DNA from: an uncultured Prevotellaceae bacterium
GTDB taxonomy: Bacteria; Bacteroidota; Bacteroidia; Bacteroidales; Muribaculaceae
NCBI GenBank assembly: GCA_900318645.1
Contig: ONLH01000023.1
Coordinates: 1 to 64,000 of the forward strand
Reading direction: 5' to 3'
Length of the DNA: 64,000 bases
A model generated the notes under the pieces. The model was not told the origin of the DNA. It was given only the letters and a program-made list of their open reading frames with translations, and ran no database searches. A program made the position numbers and the translations under genes. Positions 17,595 to 26,022 of the stretch are shown here, one piece after another; position 1 is the stretch's first letter, and each line of letters begins with the position of its first letter.

Positions 17595-18623
17595 ATGAAA
17601 ATAGGGAATATAGATTTGGGCGAACGCCCCGTGATGTTGGCACCTATGGAGGATGTTACTGACCAGTCGTTCAGGCTCATCTGCCGTGAGCAGGGGGCTG
17701 ATTTGGTCTATACTGAATTTGTCAGTGCCGATGCGTTGATCCGCAGCATCGAGCGTTCCTTCCAGAAGATGGCGATAGCTCCCGGCGAGCGTCCTGCAGC
17801 GATCCAGATTTATGGTCGCGACGTGGACTCGATGGTCGAGGCAGCACGCATTGCTGCTACCGCCAAGCCTGATTTCATCGATATCAACTGGGGCTGTCCT
17901 GTGAAGAAAATTGCTGGTAAAGGAAGTGGTGCCGGCATGTTGCGCAACATCCCGTTGATGCTTGAGATTACTCGGGCAGTGGTCAAGGCCGTTGACTTGC
18001 CAGTGACGGTAAAGACACGCCTGGGATGGGACCATAACAGTAAAATCATTGTGGAACTTGCCGAACAGTTGCAGGACTGCGGTATCGCTGCCCTCACGAT
18101 TCACGGCCGCACACGTTCCCAGATTTATACGGGTGAGGCCGACTGGACCCTCATTGGCGAGGTAAAGAATAACCCTCGCATGAAGATTCCCATCATCGGT
18201 AACGGTGACGTGACCACACCGCAGCGGGTGAAGGAGTGCTTTGACCGCTATGGCGTTGACGGCGTGATGGTGGGCAGGGCAAGTATCGGTGCCCCTTGGA
18301 TTTTCAGAGAAATGAAGCAGTTCTTGCTCACGGGAGAAGTACCGGTAATCAGCAATGAGGAAAAGATGGCATTGGTGCGTCGTCAGATTGATGAGAGCAT
18401 CGACCGCATCGATGAGTATCGTGGCATTCTGCACATCCGTCGCCATCTGGCTGCCACGCCCCTGTTTAAGGGCATCCGTAACTTCCGCCCGACACGCATC
18501 GCCATGCTGCGTGCCGACACGCGTGCCGAGCTTGATAGCATCCTGGATCATATTGAGAAGAATATTTTACCTTATATTGAATATCAAAACGAAGAAAGCA
18601 TTCATGAAAAGAGTCTTGATTAG
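17595..18623 (+). CDS. dusB: tRNA-dihydrouridine synthase (DusB-like)
   Basis: 342 residues from MKIGNIDLGERPV. The open frame extends upstream, but those residues lack family similarity and would overlap the TAATTTCG promoter-like element near 17553. FMN enzyme that reduces uridine to dihydrouridine in tRNA D-loops. Diagnostic: MLAPMEDVTDQSFR (FMN site), NWGCPVKKIAGKGSGAG with the catalytic Cys, HGRTRSQIYTGEADW, and IIGNGDVTTPQRV. The length fits the Dus family (about 320-340). The following gene starts inside this one (20-nt overlap), so the two are likely co-transcribed. The subfamily assignment to DusB is likely but not certain. Confidence 0.93.
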   Translation: MKIGNIDLGERPVMLAPMEDVTDQSFRLICREQGADLVYTEFVSADALIRSIERSFQKMAIAPGERPAAIQIYGRDVDSMVEAARIAATAKPDFIDINWGCPVKKIAGKGSGAGMLRNIPLMLEITRAVVKAVDLPVTVKTRLGWDHNSKIIVELAEQLQDCGIAALTIHGRTRSQIYTGEADWTLIGEVKNNPRMKIPIIGNGDVTTPQRVKECFDRYGVDGVMVGRASIGAPWIFREMKQFLLTGEVPVISNEEKMALVRRQIDESIDRIDEYRGILHIRRHLAATPLFKGIRNFRPTRIAMLRADTRAELDSILDHIEKNILPYIEYQNEESIHEKSLD

Positions 18624-19311
18624 TATCATATTGATAGTAAGTGTGTTGCTTTCTGCAAATGCGCAGACTAAACACCATGTGGTCAAGGTGAGTGATTTCA
18701 ATCGCCTGACTGTCATTGACAACATCAATGTGAACTATTGCTGTAATCCTGACTCAGCCGGACTGGTTGTGTTCAACTGCTCGCAGGAAATTGCTGATGC
18801 GCTGATTTTTTCTTATTCCAGCAACGGTCGGTTGAGTATTCAGATGAATGATGACTTTGAGAAATTGAAGAATCTGCCTGTCCTGACGCTTTATTCATCA
18901 ACGCTTGAGGAGGCCGAAAATGCAGGCGACAGCGTCCTGCGTGTTTCTAAGTTGCCACCACTGAAAAATTTCAAGGTAAGGCTCACCGATAATGGAAAAG
19001 TCATCGTGCGAGGAGTGCGTGCATCACAACTTGAGCTGCAGATATTGAGTGGTAAGGGAAAGATTATTGCCGACGGCTCCTGTGATGACTTGTCATTGCG
19101 ACTGGTGGGAACGGGCGAAATACAGGCCGACAAAGTGAAGGCGACCAATGTCTCGTGTCGCATCATGGGCACGGGGTCGATGGGCTGTGACGTCAATGGT
19201 GGCGAGCTCAAGGTGAGTGGCAGCGGCACGGGCAAGGTCTATTACAAGGGCAATCCCAGCAAGGTGTCCGTCCGTAAACTCGGTACCATCAAGGCTATCC
19301 CGATGGAATAA
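18604..19311 (+). CDS. Secreted head-GIN domain (DUF2807-like) protein
   Basis: 235 residues from MKRVLISIILIVSVLL, which overlaps the dusB 3' end by 20 nt; the longer upstream frame is a shadow of dusB. Signal peptide about 1-20 (SANAQ). The body is a run of short beta strands with Gly/Ser turns (DNGKVIVRGV, GTGEIQADKVKAT, VSGSGTGKVYYKGNP), typical of the putative auto-transporter adhesin head-GIN fold, a parallel beta-helix. Exported, probably at the cell surface; no molecular function is established. A second, lipoprotein member is at 26023-26787. Confidence 0.78.
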   Translation: MKRVLISIILIVSVLLSANAQTKHHVVKVSDFNRLTVIDNINVNYCCNPDSAGLVVFNCSQEIADALIFSYSSNGRLSIQMNDDFEKLKNLPVLTLYSSTLEEAENAGDSVLRVSKLPPLKNFKVRLTDNGKVIVRGVRASQLELQILSGKGKIIADGSCDDLSLRLVGTGEIQADKVKATNVSCRIMGTGSMGCDVNGGELKVSGSGTGKVYYKGNPSKVSVRKLGTIKAIPME

Positions 19312-19313
19312 AA

Positions 19314-19338
19314 CAAGTGCCGCGTCAGCGGCACTTTG
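19314..19338 (+). terminator. Hairpin terminator after the GIN gene
   Basis: AAGTGCCGC-GTCA-GCGGCACTT directly after the stop codon, followed by TGTG; a short but GC-rich stem. Confidence 0.6.
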
Positions 19339-19464
19339 TGTATGGGTCTAGGAGTTCGGTTTTTTATTTTTGTCTGGAGATGAGATATTGGATGAAAAAC
19401 TGTATCTTTGCATGATTCTTGAAAAATCAATCAACAACATAAACTTAAAAATTACTTTCTTATC

Positions 19465-20862
19465 ATGTTCAGTAAAGAAACTTACATCGGTCGTCGCAAC
19501 GAGTTAAAGAAGCTCGTGGGCGATGGCGTGGTTTTGCTTTTCGGCAATAACGAGTCACCGTGTAACTATCCCAACAATGCCTATGGTCCATTCCGTCAGG
19601 ACTCGTCATTCTTGTACTACTTCGGCCAGCAGCGCGATGGGTTGGTGGGTGTAATCGACATTGACAATAACAAGGAAACACTCATTGGCGATGACATCGA
19701 TATCGAGGATATCGTATGGTATGGCTCGGTGGACAGTGTGGCCGACATGGCAGCCCAGGTGGGCGTGGCCAATTCAGCTCCCATGAAACAGTTGCAGGTC
19801 ATCTGTGACGAGGCCAAGGCCAAGGGTCGCCGCATCCATTTCCTGCCGCCTTACCGCCACGACACCAAGATCCAGATCATGGACCTGCTGGGCATTCATC
19901 CCGATAAGCAAGCCGAGGCCGTCAGCCACGACCTGCGCATGGCAGTCATCAACATGCGTTCGGTCAAGACTGCCGAGGAGATTGCCGAGATGGAGCGTGC
20001 CGCCGAGGTGGGCTACCTGATGCACACTACCGCTATGCGCCTCATCAAGCCGGGCGTGACCGAGAAATACATCGGTGGCCAGGTTGACGGTATCGCCTTG
20101 AGCTATGGTGCCAAGAACAGTTTTGCCACTATCTTCTCGCAGCATGGCGAGATCATGCACGGCAACCCGTCGATGGCTCCGCTGGAGGCTGGCCGCCTCG
20201 CCCTGTGTGACTGCGGTGCCGAGACGATGGAGTTCTACTGCAGCGATAACACGCGCACGATGCCCGTCAACGGTAAGTATGACCAGCGACAGCTGGACAT
20301 CTATCGTATTGTCGAGGAGTGCCATGACTTGGCTCTTGATATCTCCAAGCCAGGTATGAAATATATGGACGTTCACATGGCTGTCTGCCGCAGGATGACC
20401 GAGCGTCTCAAGGAATTGGGCCTGATGAAAGGCGACGTGGACGAGGCCGTAGCTGCAGGAGCTCACGCTATGTTCTTGCCTCATGGCCTGGGTCACATGA
20501 TGGGTATGGACGTGCATGATATGGAAGGCTTGGGACAGATTTACGTCGGTTTTGACGAGGAGACACGTCCCAACCTGGAGCAGTTCGGTACCAACTGCCT
20601 GCGCATGGGTCGCCGCCTGCAGGAAGGTTTCGTTGTGACCGACGAGCCGGGTATCTACTTCATCCCCGCCCTCATCGACGACTGGCGTGCCAGCGGTCAT
20701 TGCGCCGAGTTCCTCAACTTCGACATGTTGGAGACCTATAAGGACTTTGGCGGTATCCGCATCGAGGACGACATCCTCATCACCGCCGATGGCTGCCGCT
20801 TCCTCGGCGAGAAGCGCATCCCCTACCACCCCAAGGATGTAGAGGACTTCATGGCTAGCTAA
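19465..20862 (+). CDS. pepP: Xaa-Pro aminopeptidase (aminopeptidase P, M24B)
   Basis: 465 residues, no signal peptide. Removes N-terminal residues that precede proline. N-terminal AMP_N domain about 1-150 and pita-bread M24 domain about 175-460. The five dinuclear-metal ligands can be read: Asp in LCDCGAE, Asp in CSDNTRT, His in LPHGLGHMMG, Glu in TDEPGIYF, and Glu in IRIEDDIL. The length fits the family. It is transcribed alone: TATCTTTG at 19403-19410 about 55 nt before the ATG, and a strong terminator at 20885. Confidence 0.95.
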   Translation: MFSKETYIGRRNELKKLVGDGVVLLFGNNESPCNYPNNAYGPFRQDSSFLYYFGQQRDGLVGVIDIDNNKETLIGDDIDIEDIVWYGSVDSVADMAAQVGVANSAPMKQLQVICDEAKAKGRRIHFLPPYRHDTKIQIMDLLGIHPDKQAEAVSHDLRMAVINMRSVKTAEEIAEMERAAEVGYLMHTTAMRLIKPGVTEKYIGGQVDGIALSYGAKNSFATIFSQHGEIMHGNPSMAPLEAGRLALCDCGAETMEFYCSDNTRTMPVNGKYDQRQLDIYRIVEECHDLALDISKPGMKYMDVHMAVCRRMTERLKELGLMKGDVDEAVAAGAHAMFLPHGLGHMMGMDVHDMEGLGQIYVGFDEETRPNLEQFGTNCLRMGRRLQEGFVVTDEPGIYFIPALIDDWRASGHCAEFLNFDMLETYKDFGGIRIEDDILITADGCRFLGEKRIPYHPKDVEDFMAS

Positions 20863-20884
20863 TTAGTAGCCCTACACATATAAG

Positions 20885-20931
20885 AATTACGCCCTAACTT
20901 TGCTGTGATGAAAGTTAGGGCGTAATTTGTA
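20885..20931 (+). terminator. Strong hairpin terminator after pepP
   Basis: AATTACGCCCTAACTTT pairs perfectly with AAAGTTAGGGCGTAATT (17 bp, 9-nt loop), then TGT. It may also serve the convergent MBL gene. Confidence 0.8.
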
Positions 20932-20980
20932 GTTAACGTGAGTTAGACGAAAAAAGTACTGATACTCAACTCTTCCGCTA

Positions 20981-21064
20981 TGTAGAGACGCAAAATCTTG
21001 CGTCTCAAGGGTAGCATGTTGGTAATGTCTAACGTTTGGAGACGCAAAATTTTGCGTCTCTACA
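20981..21064. repeat. Inverted pair of GAGACGCAA palindromes (copies E and F)
   Basis: Copy E (20981-21006) begins TGTAGAGACGCAA; copy F (21039-21064) ends TTGCGTCTCTACA. Each is a 9-bp palindrome with a 4-nt centre, and the two face each other across 32 nt. They lie in the gap between the convergent pepP and MBL genes, with the same arrangement as 4161-4250. Confidence 0.87.
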
Positions 21065-21150
21065 TGTCTCAGCGGCTAACTAGTTGAGTTCAAGAGTTTA
21101 TTCACGTCGAACTCACGTGTAGTTATAAAGAAGTTGGTAACTCCTGTTGT

Positions 21151-21978
21151 TTACTTCAGGTCGAAGGATTGGAGGTCGGCGGGGACGAGGATGGGACCTT
21201 TGTAGTATTGGGCGGCTTCGGCGGTGTAGGTGGCGGCGCGGGTATCGAGGTGGGTGTCCTCGGTGTGGTAGAGGACGAGGTGCTTCACGCCGAGTTCCTG
21301 AGCCAGCATGCCGGCGTCGAGGGCGGTACTGTGGCTCTTCTCGTAGGGGTTGAAGACGAAGCGGTCCTTGTAGAGACAGAAGGCTTCACACATCAGCCAG
21401 TCGCAGTCGCGTGCATAAGGTTCACACTGCATACTGTACGGCTCATCGCCCAGGCACACGAGGCGTTGTCCGTCAGGCAATTTGGCCTCAAAGCCGTATT
21501 GTTTGACCTTGGTCGAAGCGATGTCAAAGAAGGTCACCTTCATGTCGTCAATGTCAACCGTTTCACCGTCGTGCACCTCGCGCAAAATGATGGTCTGGCC
21601 GATGGAATCAAAGATTTTGCGCGGAATCATCAATTCGCCCATCGTGTAGAGTGCATTTTTCACCACATCGTTACAGTAGATGGTGAAAGGCCCCTTGTGC
21701 TTGCCCTTAAAGATCATGGGCGAGATCTTACGCATCATCCAGATAGCGCCCAGGATGTGGTCGGTGTGACTGTGGGTAACGAACATGTTGCGGATGCTCT
21801 CAAAGGGGATTTTGGCTTTGATAAACTGTTGCAGAATGCCGTTGCCTCCACCACCGTCAACGAGCATACCGCCCTTGGGCGAATGCAGGTAGAAGCAGGT
21901 GTTATAGCAGTTGACGCACATGGCGTTGCCAGTGCCTAGCATGGTGATGCGTGATGTGTTGTTGTCGGTAAGACTCAT
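21151..21978 (-). CDS. MBL-fold metallo-hydrolase (RNase Z-like)
   Basis: 275 residues, cytoplasmic. The metal motif HSHTDH (near residue 70) follows MLVDGGGGNGILQQF; further ligands are plausible at CLGDEP and HTEDTH. It resembles ribonuclease Z/metal-dependent phosphodiesterase-type hydrolases, but the exact substrate cannot be read. The ATG overlaps the stop of the upstream histidine kinase (ATGA), so the two are translated together. No response regulator lies in the pair. Confidence 0.85.
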   Translation of the reverse strand: MSLTDNNTSRITMLGTGNAMCVNCYNTCFYLHSPKGGMLVDGGGGNGILQQFIKAKIPFESIRNMFVTHSHTDHILGAIWMMRKISPMIFKGKHKGPFTIYCNDVVKNALYTMGELMIPRKIFDSIGQTIILREVHDGETVDIDDMKVTFFDIASTKVKQYGFEAKLPDGQRLVCLGDEPYSMQCEPYARDCDWLMCEAFCLYKDRFVFNPYEKSHSTALDAGMLAQELGVKHLVLYHTEDTHLDTRAATYTAEAAQYYKGPILVPADLQSFDLK

Positions 21979-23219
21979 GACTCTGATTTGACTTTGGGGA
22001 GTTCAATGCCGAATGTGGTTCCCTTGCCCACCTCCGATTCCTTGATATAGATTTGTCCGTTGTGATACTCCTCGATAATACGCTTGACAAGCGTCAAGCC
22101 CAGACCCCAACCACGTTTCTTGGTAGTGAAACCAGGGTTAAATACATTCTTGAAGTTCTTGCGTGCGATGCCCTTGCCGGTGTCCTTCACCAAGATAACG
22201 ACATTGTTAGGGCTGTCCTCCACGGTGATGTCCAGGCGTCCCTCGCCGTCCATGGCGTCAACAGCGTTCTTGGTCAGGTTTTCCATGACCCAGGCGAACA
22301 GCGTCTGACTCAGCATCACGCCGTTGTTGGTCTGGTCGTTGGTGTGGATGTATAGGCTCACGCGCTTGGGTATGCGTGCACGCATGTATTCCAAGCTACT
22401 TGTAACGGCCTCGTTGATGGAGACGAGTTCCTTGTCGGGCATGGAGCCGATTTTGGAGAAGCGGTCGGCAATGGTAGAGAGGCGCTTCACGTCCTTATCC
22501 ATGTCGGTGACGATACTCTTGTCAATGCCCATGGAATCCAACAACTGGGTCCATGCCATCAGCGATGAGATGGGGGTACCCAACTGGTGTGCAGTCTCCT
22601 TGGAAAGTCCCACCCACACCTTGTTTTGCTCGGCACGCTTGATGCTCGTCAGCGCAAAGTAGGCGATGGCAAAGAACAGAATCAGCACTGCCAACTGGAT
22701 GTAGGGGAAGTAGGATAGACGACGCAACAGCGTGGAGTCCTCGTAGTAGAGGTATTGGGTCGTTGTCTTATCGATATTGATGTCAATCTTGTTCTCGCTG
22801 TTCTTGAGATGGCGCAACTTCTTGTCAAGGTACTCCAGATTGGCCTTCGATAGTTCAAAGGGGTTGTCAACAGGATCGGGAAGACGAAAGTTGCGGTGGT
22901 CCAAGATGTTGTCTTTGTCATCGACCAACAGCACGGGTATGTTGTGGTTGGCCTCGATAATACTCAACAGGAAGTCAACATCGGTGGCACTGCCAATGAT
23001 GGGATTACCGTTATCATCCACCTCACTGCCGCTGCCCAAGGTAGCCAGTTCACGGGTGGCATTGGCCCAGATTTCCATGCGCTCACGCTCCTGTTCGGCG
23101 AGATCCTTAACCAGGTTGTTGGAAATGTAGAGGAACAAAGCTACCAACACCAACGAGATGGCGAGAAATACCACCTTCCAGATGCGACGTGAGTCATATA
23201 TGTTGCGCAGGTTTGCCAT
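21975..23219 (-). CDS. Membrane sensor histidine kinase (orphan)
   Basis: 414 residues. Two transmembrane helices (about 15-32 and 180-197) enclose a ~145-residue periplasmic sensor region. H-box ETAHQLGTPISSLMAW (phospho-acceptor His near residue 220), N-box ENLTKNAVDAMDGEG, G1 DTGKGIARKN, and G2 GWGLGLTLVKRI: all catalytic parts are present. It senses an unknown envelope signal. No response regulator is next to it; instead it is coupled by ATGA overlap to an MBL-fold hydrolase. Minus-strand TAACTTTG at 23244-23251 is the likely promoter. Confidence 0.93.
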   Translation of the reverse strand: MANLRNIYDSRRIWKVVFLAISLVLVALFLYISNNLVKDLAEQERERMEIWANATRELATLGSGSEVDDNGNPIIGSATDVDFLLSIIEANHNIPVLLVDDKDNILDHRNFRLPDPVDNPFELSKANLEYLDKKLRHLKNSENKIDINIDKTTTQYLYYEDSTLLRRLSYFPYIQLAVLILFFAIAYFALTSIKRAEQNKVWVGLSKETAHQLGTPISSLMAWTQLLDSMGIDKSIVTDMDKDVKRLSTIADRFSKIGSMPDKELVSINEAVTSSLEYMRARIPKRVSLYIHTNDQTNNGVMLSQTLFAWVMENLTKNAVDAMDGEGRLDITVEDSPNNVVILVKDTGKGIARKNFKNVFNPGFTTKKRGWGLGLTLVKRIIEEYHNGQIYIKESEVGKGTTFGIELPKVKSES

Positions 23220-23243
23220 GCGGTAAATCGATTAATGAGTGGG

Positions 23244-23251
23244 CAAAGTTA
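23244..23251 (-). promoter_or_regulatory. -7 promoter element (TAACTTTG) for the histidine kinase
   Basis: Minus-strand TAACTTTG followed by CCC, about 25 nt before the ATG at 23219; fits the Bacteroidota -7 consensus. Confidence 0.6.
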
Positions 23252-23330
23252 TAGAATTCCTGTGAATTGGGCAAATTTTGCAGACCGTCAAGTCATTGCG
23301 AACGATATGTATGTCGATGAATGCGGATGC

Positions 23331-23388
23331 CAACTCCTAACTCCTAACTCCTAACTTCTAACTCCTAACTTCTAACTTCTAACTCCCC
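23331..23388. repeat. Tandem 9-bp CT(C/T)CTAACT repeat at the HAD gene 3' end
   Basis: About six head-to-tail 9-mers alternating CTCCTAACT and CTTCTAACT. The repeat supplies the last codons (ELEVRS) and the TAG stop of the HAD gene. Related AGTTAGGAGT sequence occurs at 25936-26015. Confidence 0.85.
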
Positions 23389-24210
23389 AAGAATCCAGCG
23401 GGCGACGCTATCGGCGGTGTTGGGGCCGATGACCTCGCTGGCAGCGGCTTTGACTTCGGGGAAGGCATTGCCCACGGCGACGCTGTGGTCGGCAGCCTGC
23501 ATCATGGCGATGTCGTTGCGGTTGTCGCCGAAGACGACCACGCGTTCGGCTCCCACCTCGTGTGCGAGTTTGCGGATGGCGGCAGCCTTGCTAGTCCCAG
23601 CGGTGAATATTTCCAGGTAACCCTCGCTTTCGTCGAAGATGTCGTGATAGAGCATCACTTGGCAGGTTGGCACGTGTGCTCGCAGGTCTTCGGCAATATT
23701 CTTCAGCACGGCATACTTGTTCAGGGAGAAGATGAGTAGCGCCTCGTCTTGATTGTGGCGGTAATCCTTGTCGTCAAGTATGAACCTCTTTAGGGGCAAG
23801 TGCTGGCGTGCCTCAACAAAGCGTGCTTCCTGTTCGGACAGCGGACCGTAGTGGTGGGCATGCAGCATGTTATTACCATGGCGACGGTAGATAAAGGGCT
23901 GGCTGTGGTGGCAAACAAACACGTCTACAACAGCATTGATTGTAGCGTCATCAATGACACGGGTGTGCTCATAGCTGGCCGTCAGAGGGTTCCACATCGT
24001 TGATCCGCCGATGACGATGAACGGTAACGTGGCGTGCACTTCCTGCATCAGGGGCACTACCGTGGCCGGTGTGCGCGCTGTGGCAATCGTAAAGAGGCCG
24101 CCCAGCTCGCCGATGATGCGGTTAAGTATGGCAACAGTTCCCGATGACAGCTGTGAACTGTCATCCAGCAACGTCCCGTCCAGGTCGCTCACGTACAACG
24201 TCCTGACCAT
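23365..24210 (-). CDS. HAD-superfamily (Cof-type) phosphatase
   Basis: 281 residues from MVRTLYVSDLDGTLL at 24210. An ATG at 24231 is also in frame but sits only 5 nt after a TACTTTTG promoter element, so the inner start is preferred. Motif I is DLDGTLLDD (nucleophile Asp), motif II TIATAR, and motif III/IV VVFGDNRNDIAMM, with a C2 cap between, as in Cof/YidA-type sugar or cofactor phosphatases. The substrate is unknown. Its last six residues are encoded by a 9-bp tandem repeat, which may have altered the original C-terminus. Confidence 0.9.
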   Translation of the reverse strand: MVRTLYVSDLDGTLLDDSSQLSSGTVAILNRIIGELGGLFTIATARTPATVVPLMQEVHATLPFIVIGGSTMWNPLTASYEHTRVIDDATINAVVDVFVCHHSQPFIYRRHGNNMLHAHHYGPLSEQEARFVEARQHLPLKRFILDDKDYRHNQDEALLIFSLNKYAVLKNIAEDLRAHVPTCQVMLYHDIFDESEGYLEIFTAGTSKAAAIRKLAHEVGAERVVVFGDNRNDIAMMQAADHSVAVGNAFPEVKAAASEVIGPNTADSVARWILGELEVRS

Positions 24211-24236
24211 ATTCTTGTCACTGTTTTTCATGGGTG

Positions 24237-24244
24237 CAAAAGTA
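24237..24244 (-). promoter_or_regulatory. -7 promoter element (TACTTTTG) for the HAD gene
   Basis: Minus-strand TACTTTTG then CACCC and an ATG at 24231. The closeness of this element decides for the start at 24210, or implies a leaderless message from 24231. Confidence 0.6.
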
Positions 24245-24364
24245 CTCCTTTTTACCCGAATACTGATTATATTTTTATTTTAATGCTTGTTTTTGATGGT
24301 GGTTTGGATGATATTGATTATTTTTGCCCAATAGTAGAACTAACCATATAAAAGTGACGAGATT

Positions 24365-24976
24365 ATGAAGAATACGATGCCTATTGATGGGAAATTTGAG
24401 TTAATGGCGCTGCCCTATGCGGCCGATGCGCTGGAGCCGGTTATCAGTGCCAATACGTTGAGTTTTCACCATGGCAAGCACTTGGCTGGCTATGTGAATA
24501 ACCTGAACGCTGCGTTGCCTGGCAGTGGACTGGAAGGGATGTCAATCGAGCAGATCGTGCTCAATACACCGACCGGGATGCACAACAATGCCGGCCAGAT
24601 TCTGAACCACAACCTGTATTTCTCTCAGTTCAGGAGTCCTCGGGCTGATAATGCGCCCACGGGAAAGTTGGCCCATGTCATTGAAGTGGAGTTTGGGTCG
24701 TTTGAGGCTTTCAAGGAGGTTTTTGCCAAGGCTGGAGCAACACTCTTCGGTTCGGGTTGGGTATGGCTCAGTGCCGACAAGGAGGGCAATCTGAAGATTA
24801 CCCAGGAGCCTAATGCCGCCAATCCCATCCAGCATGGCCTGCGTCCGTTGATGACGATGGACGTGTGGGAGCATGCCTATTATCTCGACTACCAGAATCG
24901 CCGTCCCGACCATCTTGCCGCGCTGTGGCAGATCATTGATTGGGACGTGGTAGCCGCCCGCTACGAAGCGGAATAA
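24365..24976 (+). CDS. sodB: Superoxide dismutase, Fe/Mn family
   Basis: 203 residues, cytoplasmic. Converts superoxide to O2 and H2O2. The four metal ligands are visible: His in SFHHGKH, His in LNHNLYF, Asp and His in MDVWEHAYY. GSGWVWL precedes the last pair. Whether iron or manganese (or either, as in cambialistic anaerobe enzymes) is used cannot be told. The next gene starts 5 nt after the stop, so they probably share a transcript. It forms part of a scattered oxygen-stress set with the rubredoxin and rubrerythrin genes. Confidence 0.95.
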   Translation: MKNTMPIDGKFELMALPYAADALEPVISANTLSFHHGKHLAGYVNNLNAALPGSGLEGMSIEQIVLNTPTGMHNNAGQILNHNLYFSQFRSPRADNAPTGKLAHVIEVEFGSFEAFKEVFAKAGATLFGSGWVWLSADKEGNLKITQEPNAANPIQHGLRPLMTMDVWEHAYYLDYQNRRPDHLAALWQIIDWDVVAARYEAE

Positions 24977-24981
24977 TACCG

Positions 24982-25962
24982 ATGAAACGGGCGTTTTTGG
25001 CATTTTTGGCCCTGCTGTGCATGACGGGTGTCGTGCATGGCAAGGACAAGATCAACATGAGTTGGCAGCAGGCAGTGCTGGCAGCCGTTGACTCATTTCC
25101 CGAGCATGGCGGGTACTACACGGGTGGCAAGCCCAATGATCTGTTTGCCAAGACCACTTGGCGCGGCTTGCATGACGCCTACCAGATGACGGCTCGTGAC
25201 GAGCGTCCCCGCTTTGACCCGATGCTGGCGCAGCCTTCCTTCTGCTCCAGTGCGACCTATGGCGTGCTCATCAAGGCCCTGCTCATCTGGGACAAGAAGC
25301 ACAAAATCAAACGTGAGGCATGGATTAACATGATGCCGCGTGTAGGCATCGCTGACGAGTTCAACCCTGACGGGGTAGGGCAGGACGACGGTGTGGGTTT
25401 CTGGGGGCGTGCCAACGCCAACGGGCCGGGACTGGGCGTGCTGGTGCGCGAATTAGGCGCAGGCTACAGTTTCACCGCCTATCGTGGTGCCAAGAGTGAG
25501 CGCAACCGTGAGATGCCCGACGAGCGCTACCTCACCGACGACGAGTGGTGCGCCCTCAACATCTGGCAACGGGCCGTGCCTGGCGACCTGATGAAAATCT
25601 TCTGGAATCGTAACGAGAGCCGTGGCAGCGACAGCGGCGCCATCATCGGCTGCAACGATGATAAAACCGCCGACCAGGAGGCGGGCCACAGTGTCATCTT
25701 CCTGGGCTGTGAGGGTGACACCGTCACCTATTGGTCCAGCAACGGCCCCGGCAAGCATCCCGAACTCATGGGTTACAGCATCGGTCGTTGTCACAAGAAC
25801 GATATCCAGCGCGTTGTCTTCACCCGCATCACGCGCCCCGAGCGCTTCAACAACGCAAGAAAAATGGCGCCGACCGATGTCAACGCCTATTTAAGCGACC
25901 TCAACGGCAAGCGCCACAGCACTACCGCCGAAATGCTTAAGCAGTTAGGAGTAAAGAATTAA
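24982..25962 (+). CDS. Secreted protein, possible papain-like (NlpC/P60-type) hydrolase
   Basis: 326 residues from MKRAFLAFLALLCM; the longer frame upstream only reads sodB sequence. Signal peptide about 1-19. No firm family. A Cys in QPSFCSSATYG (about residue 90), a His in AGHSVIFLG (about residue 238) and WSSNGPG downstream give the Cys-His-polar order of NlpC/P60-like cysteine hydrolases. If so it would act on peptidoglycan or a peptide in the periplasm; this is inference. It is 5 nt downstream of sodB. The last codons (QLGVKN) are made from AGTTAGGAGT-type repeat sequence. Confidence 0.7.
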   Translation: MKRAFLAFLALLCMTGVVHGKDKINMSWQQAVLAAVDSFPEHGGYYTGGKPNDLFAKTTWRGLHDAYQMTARDERPRFDPMLAQPSFCSSATYGVLIKALLIWDKKHKIKREAWINMMPRVGIADEFNPDGVGQDDGVGFWGRANANGPGLGVLVRELGAGYSFTAYRGAKSERNREMPDERYLTDDEWCALNIWQRAVPGDLMKIFWNRNESRGSDSGAIIGCNDDKTADQEAGHSVIFLGCEGDTVTYWSSNGPGKHPELMGYSIGRCHKNDIQRVVFTRITRPERFNNARKMAPTDVNAYLSDLNGKRHSTTAEMLKQLGVKN

Positions 25963-26015
25963 GGGTTAGGAGTGAACATTTCAACTCCCAACCCCTAACT
26001 TTTAACTCTTAACAC
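25936..26015. repeat. AGTTAGGAGT-type imperfect inverted repeat between convergent genes
   Basis: GTTAGGAGTAAAGAATTAAGGGTTAGGAGT on the left is matched by ACTCCCAACCCCTAACTTTTAACTC on the right, giving a long imperfect hairpin. It spans the stop of the 326-aa gene and reaches almost to the end of the head-GIN gene, and could terminate both. Sequence type is shared with 23331-23388. Confidence 0.7.
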
Positions 26016-26022
26016 CAGATTC

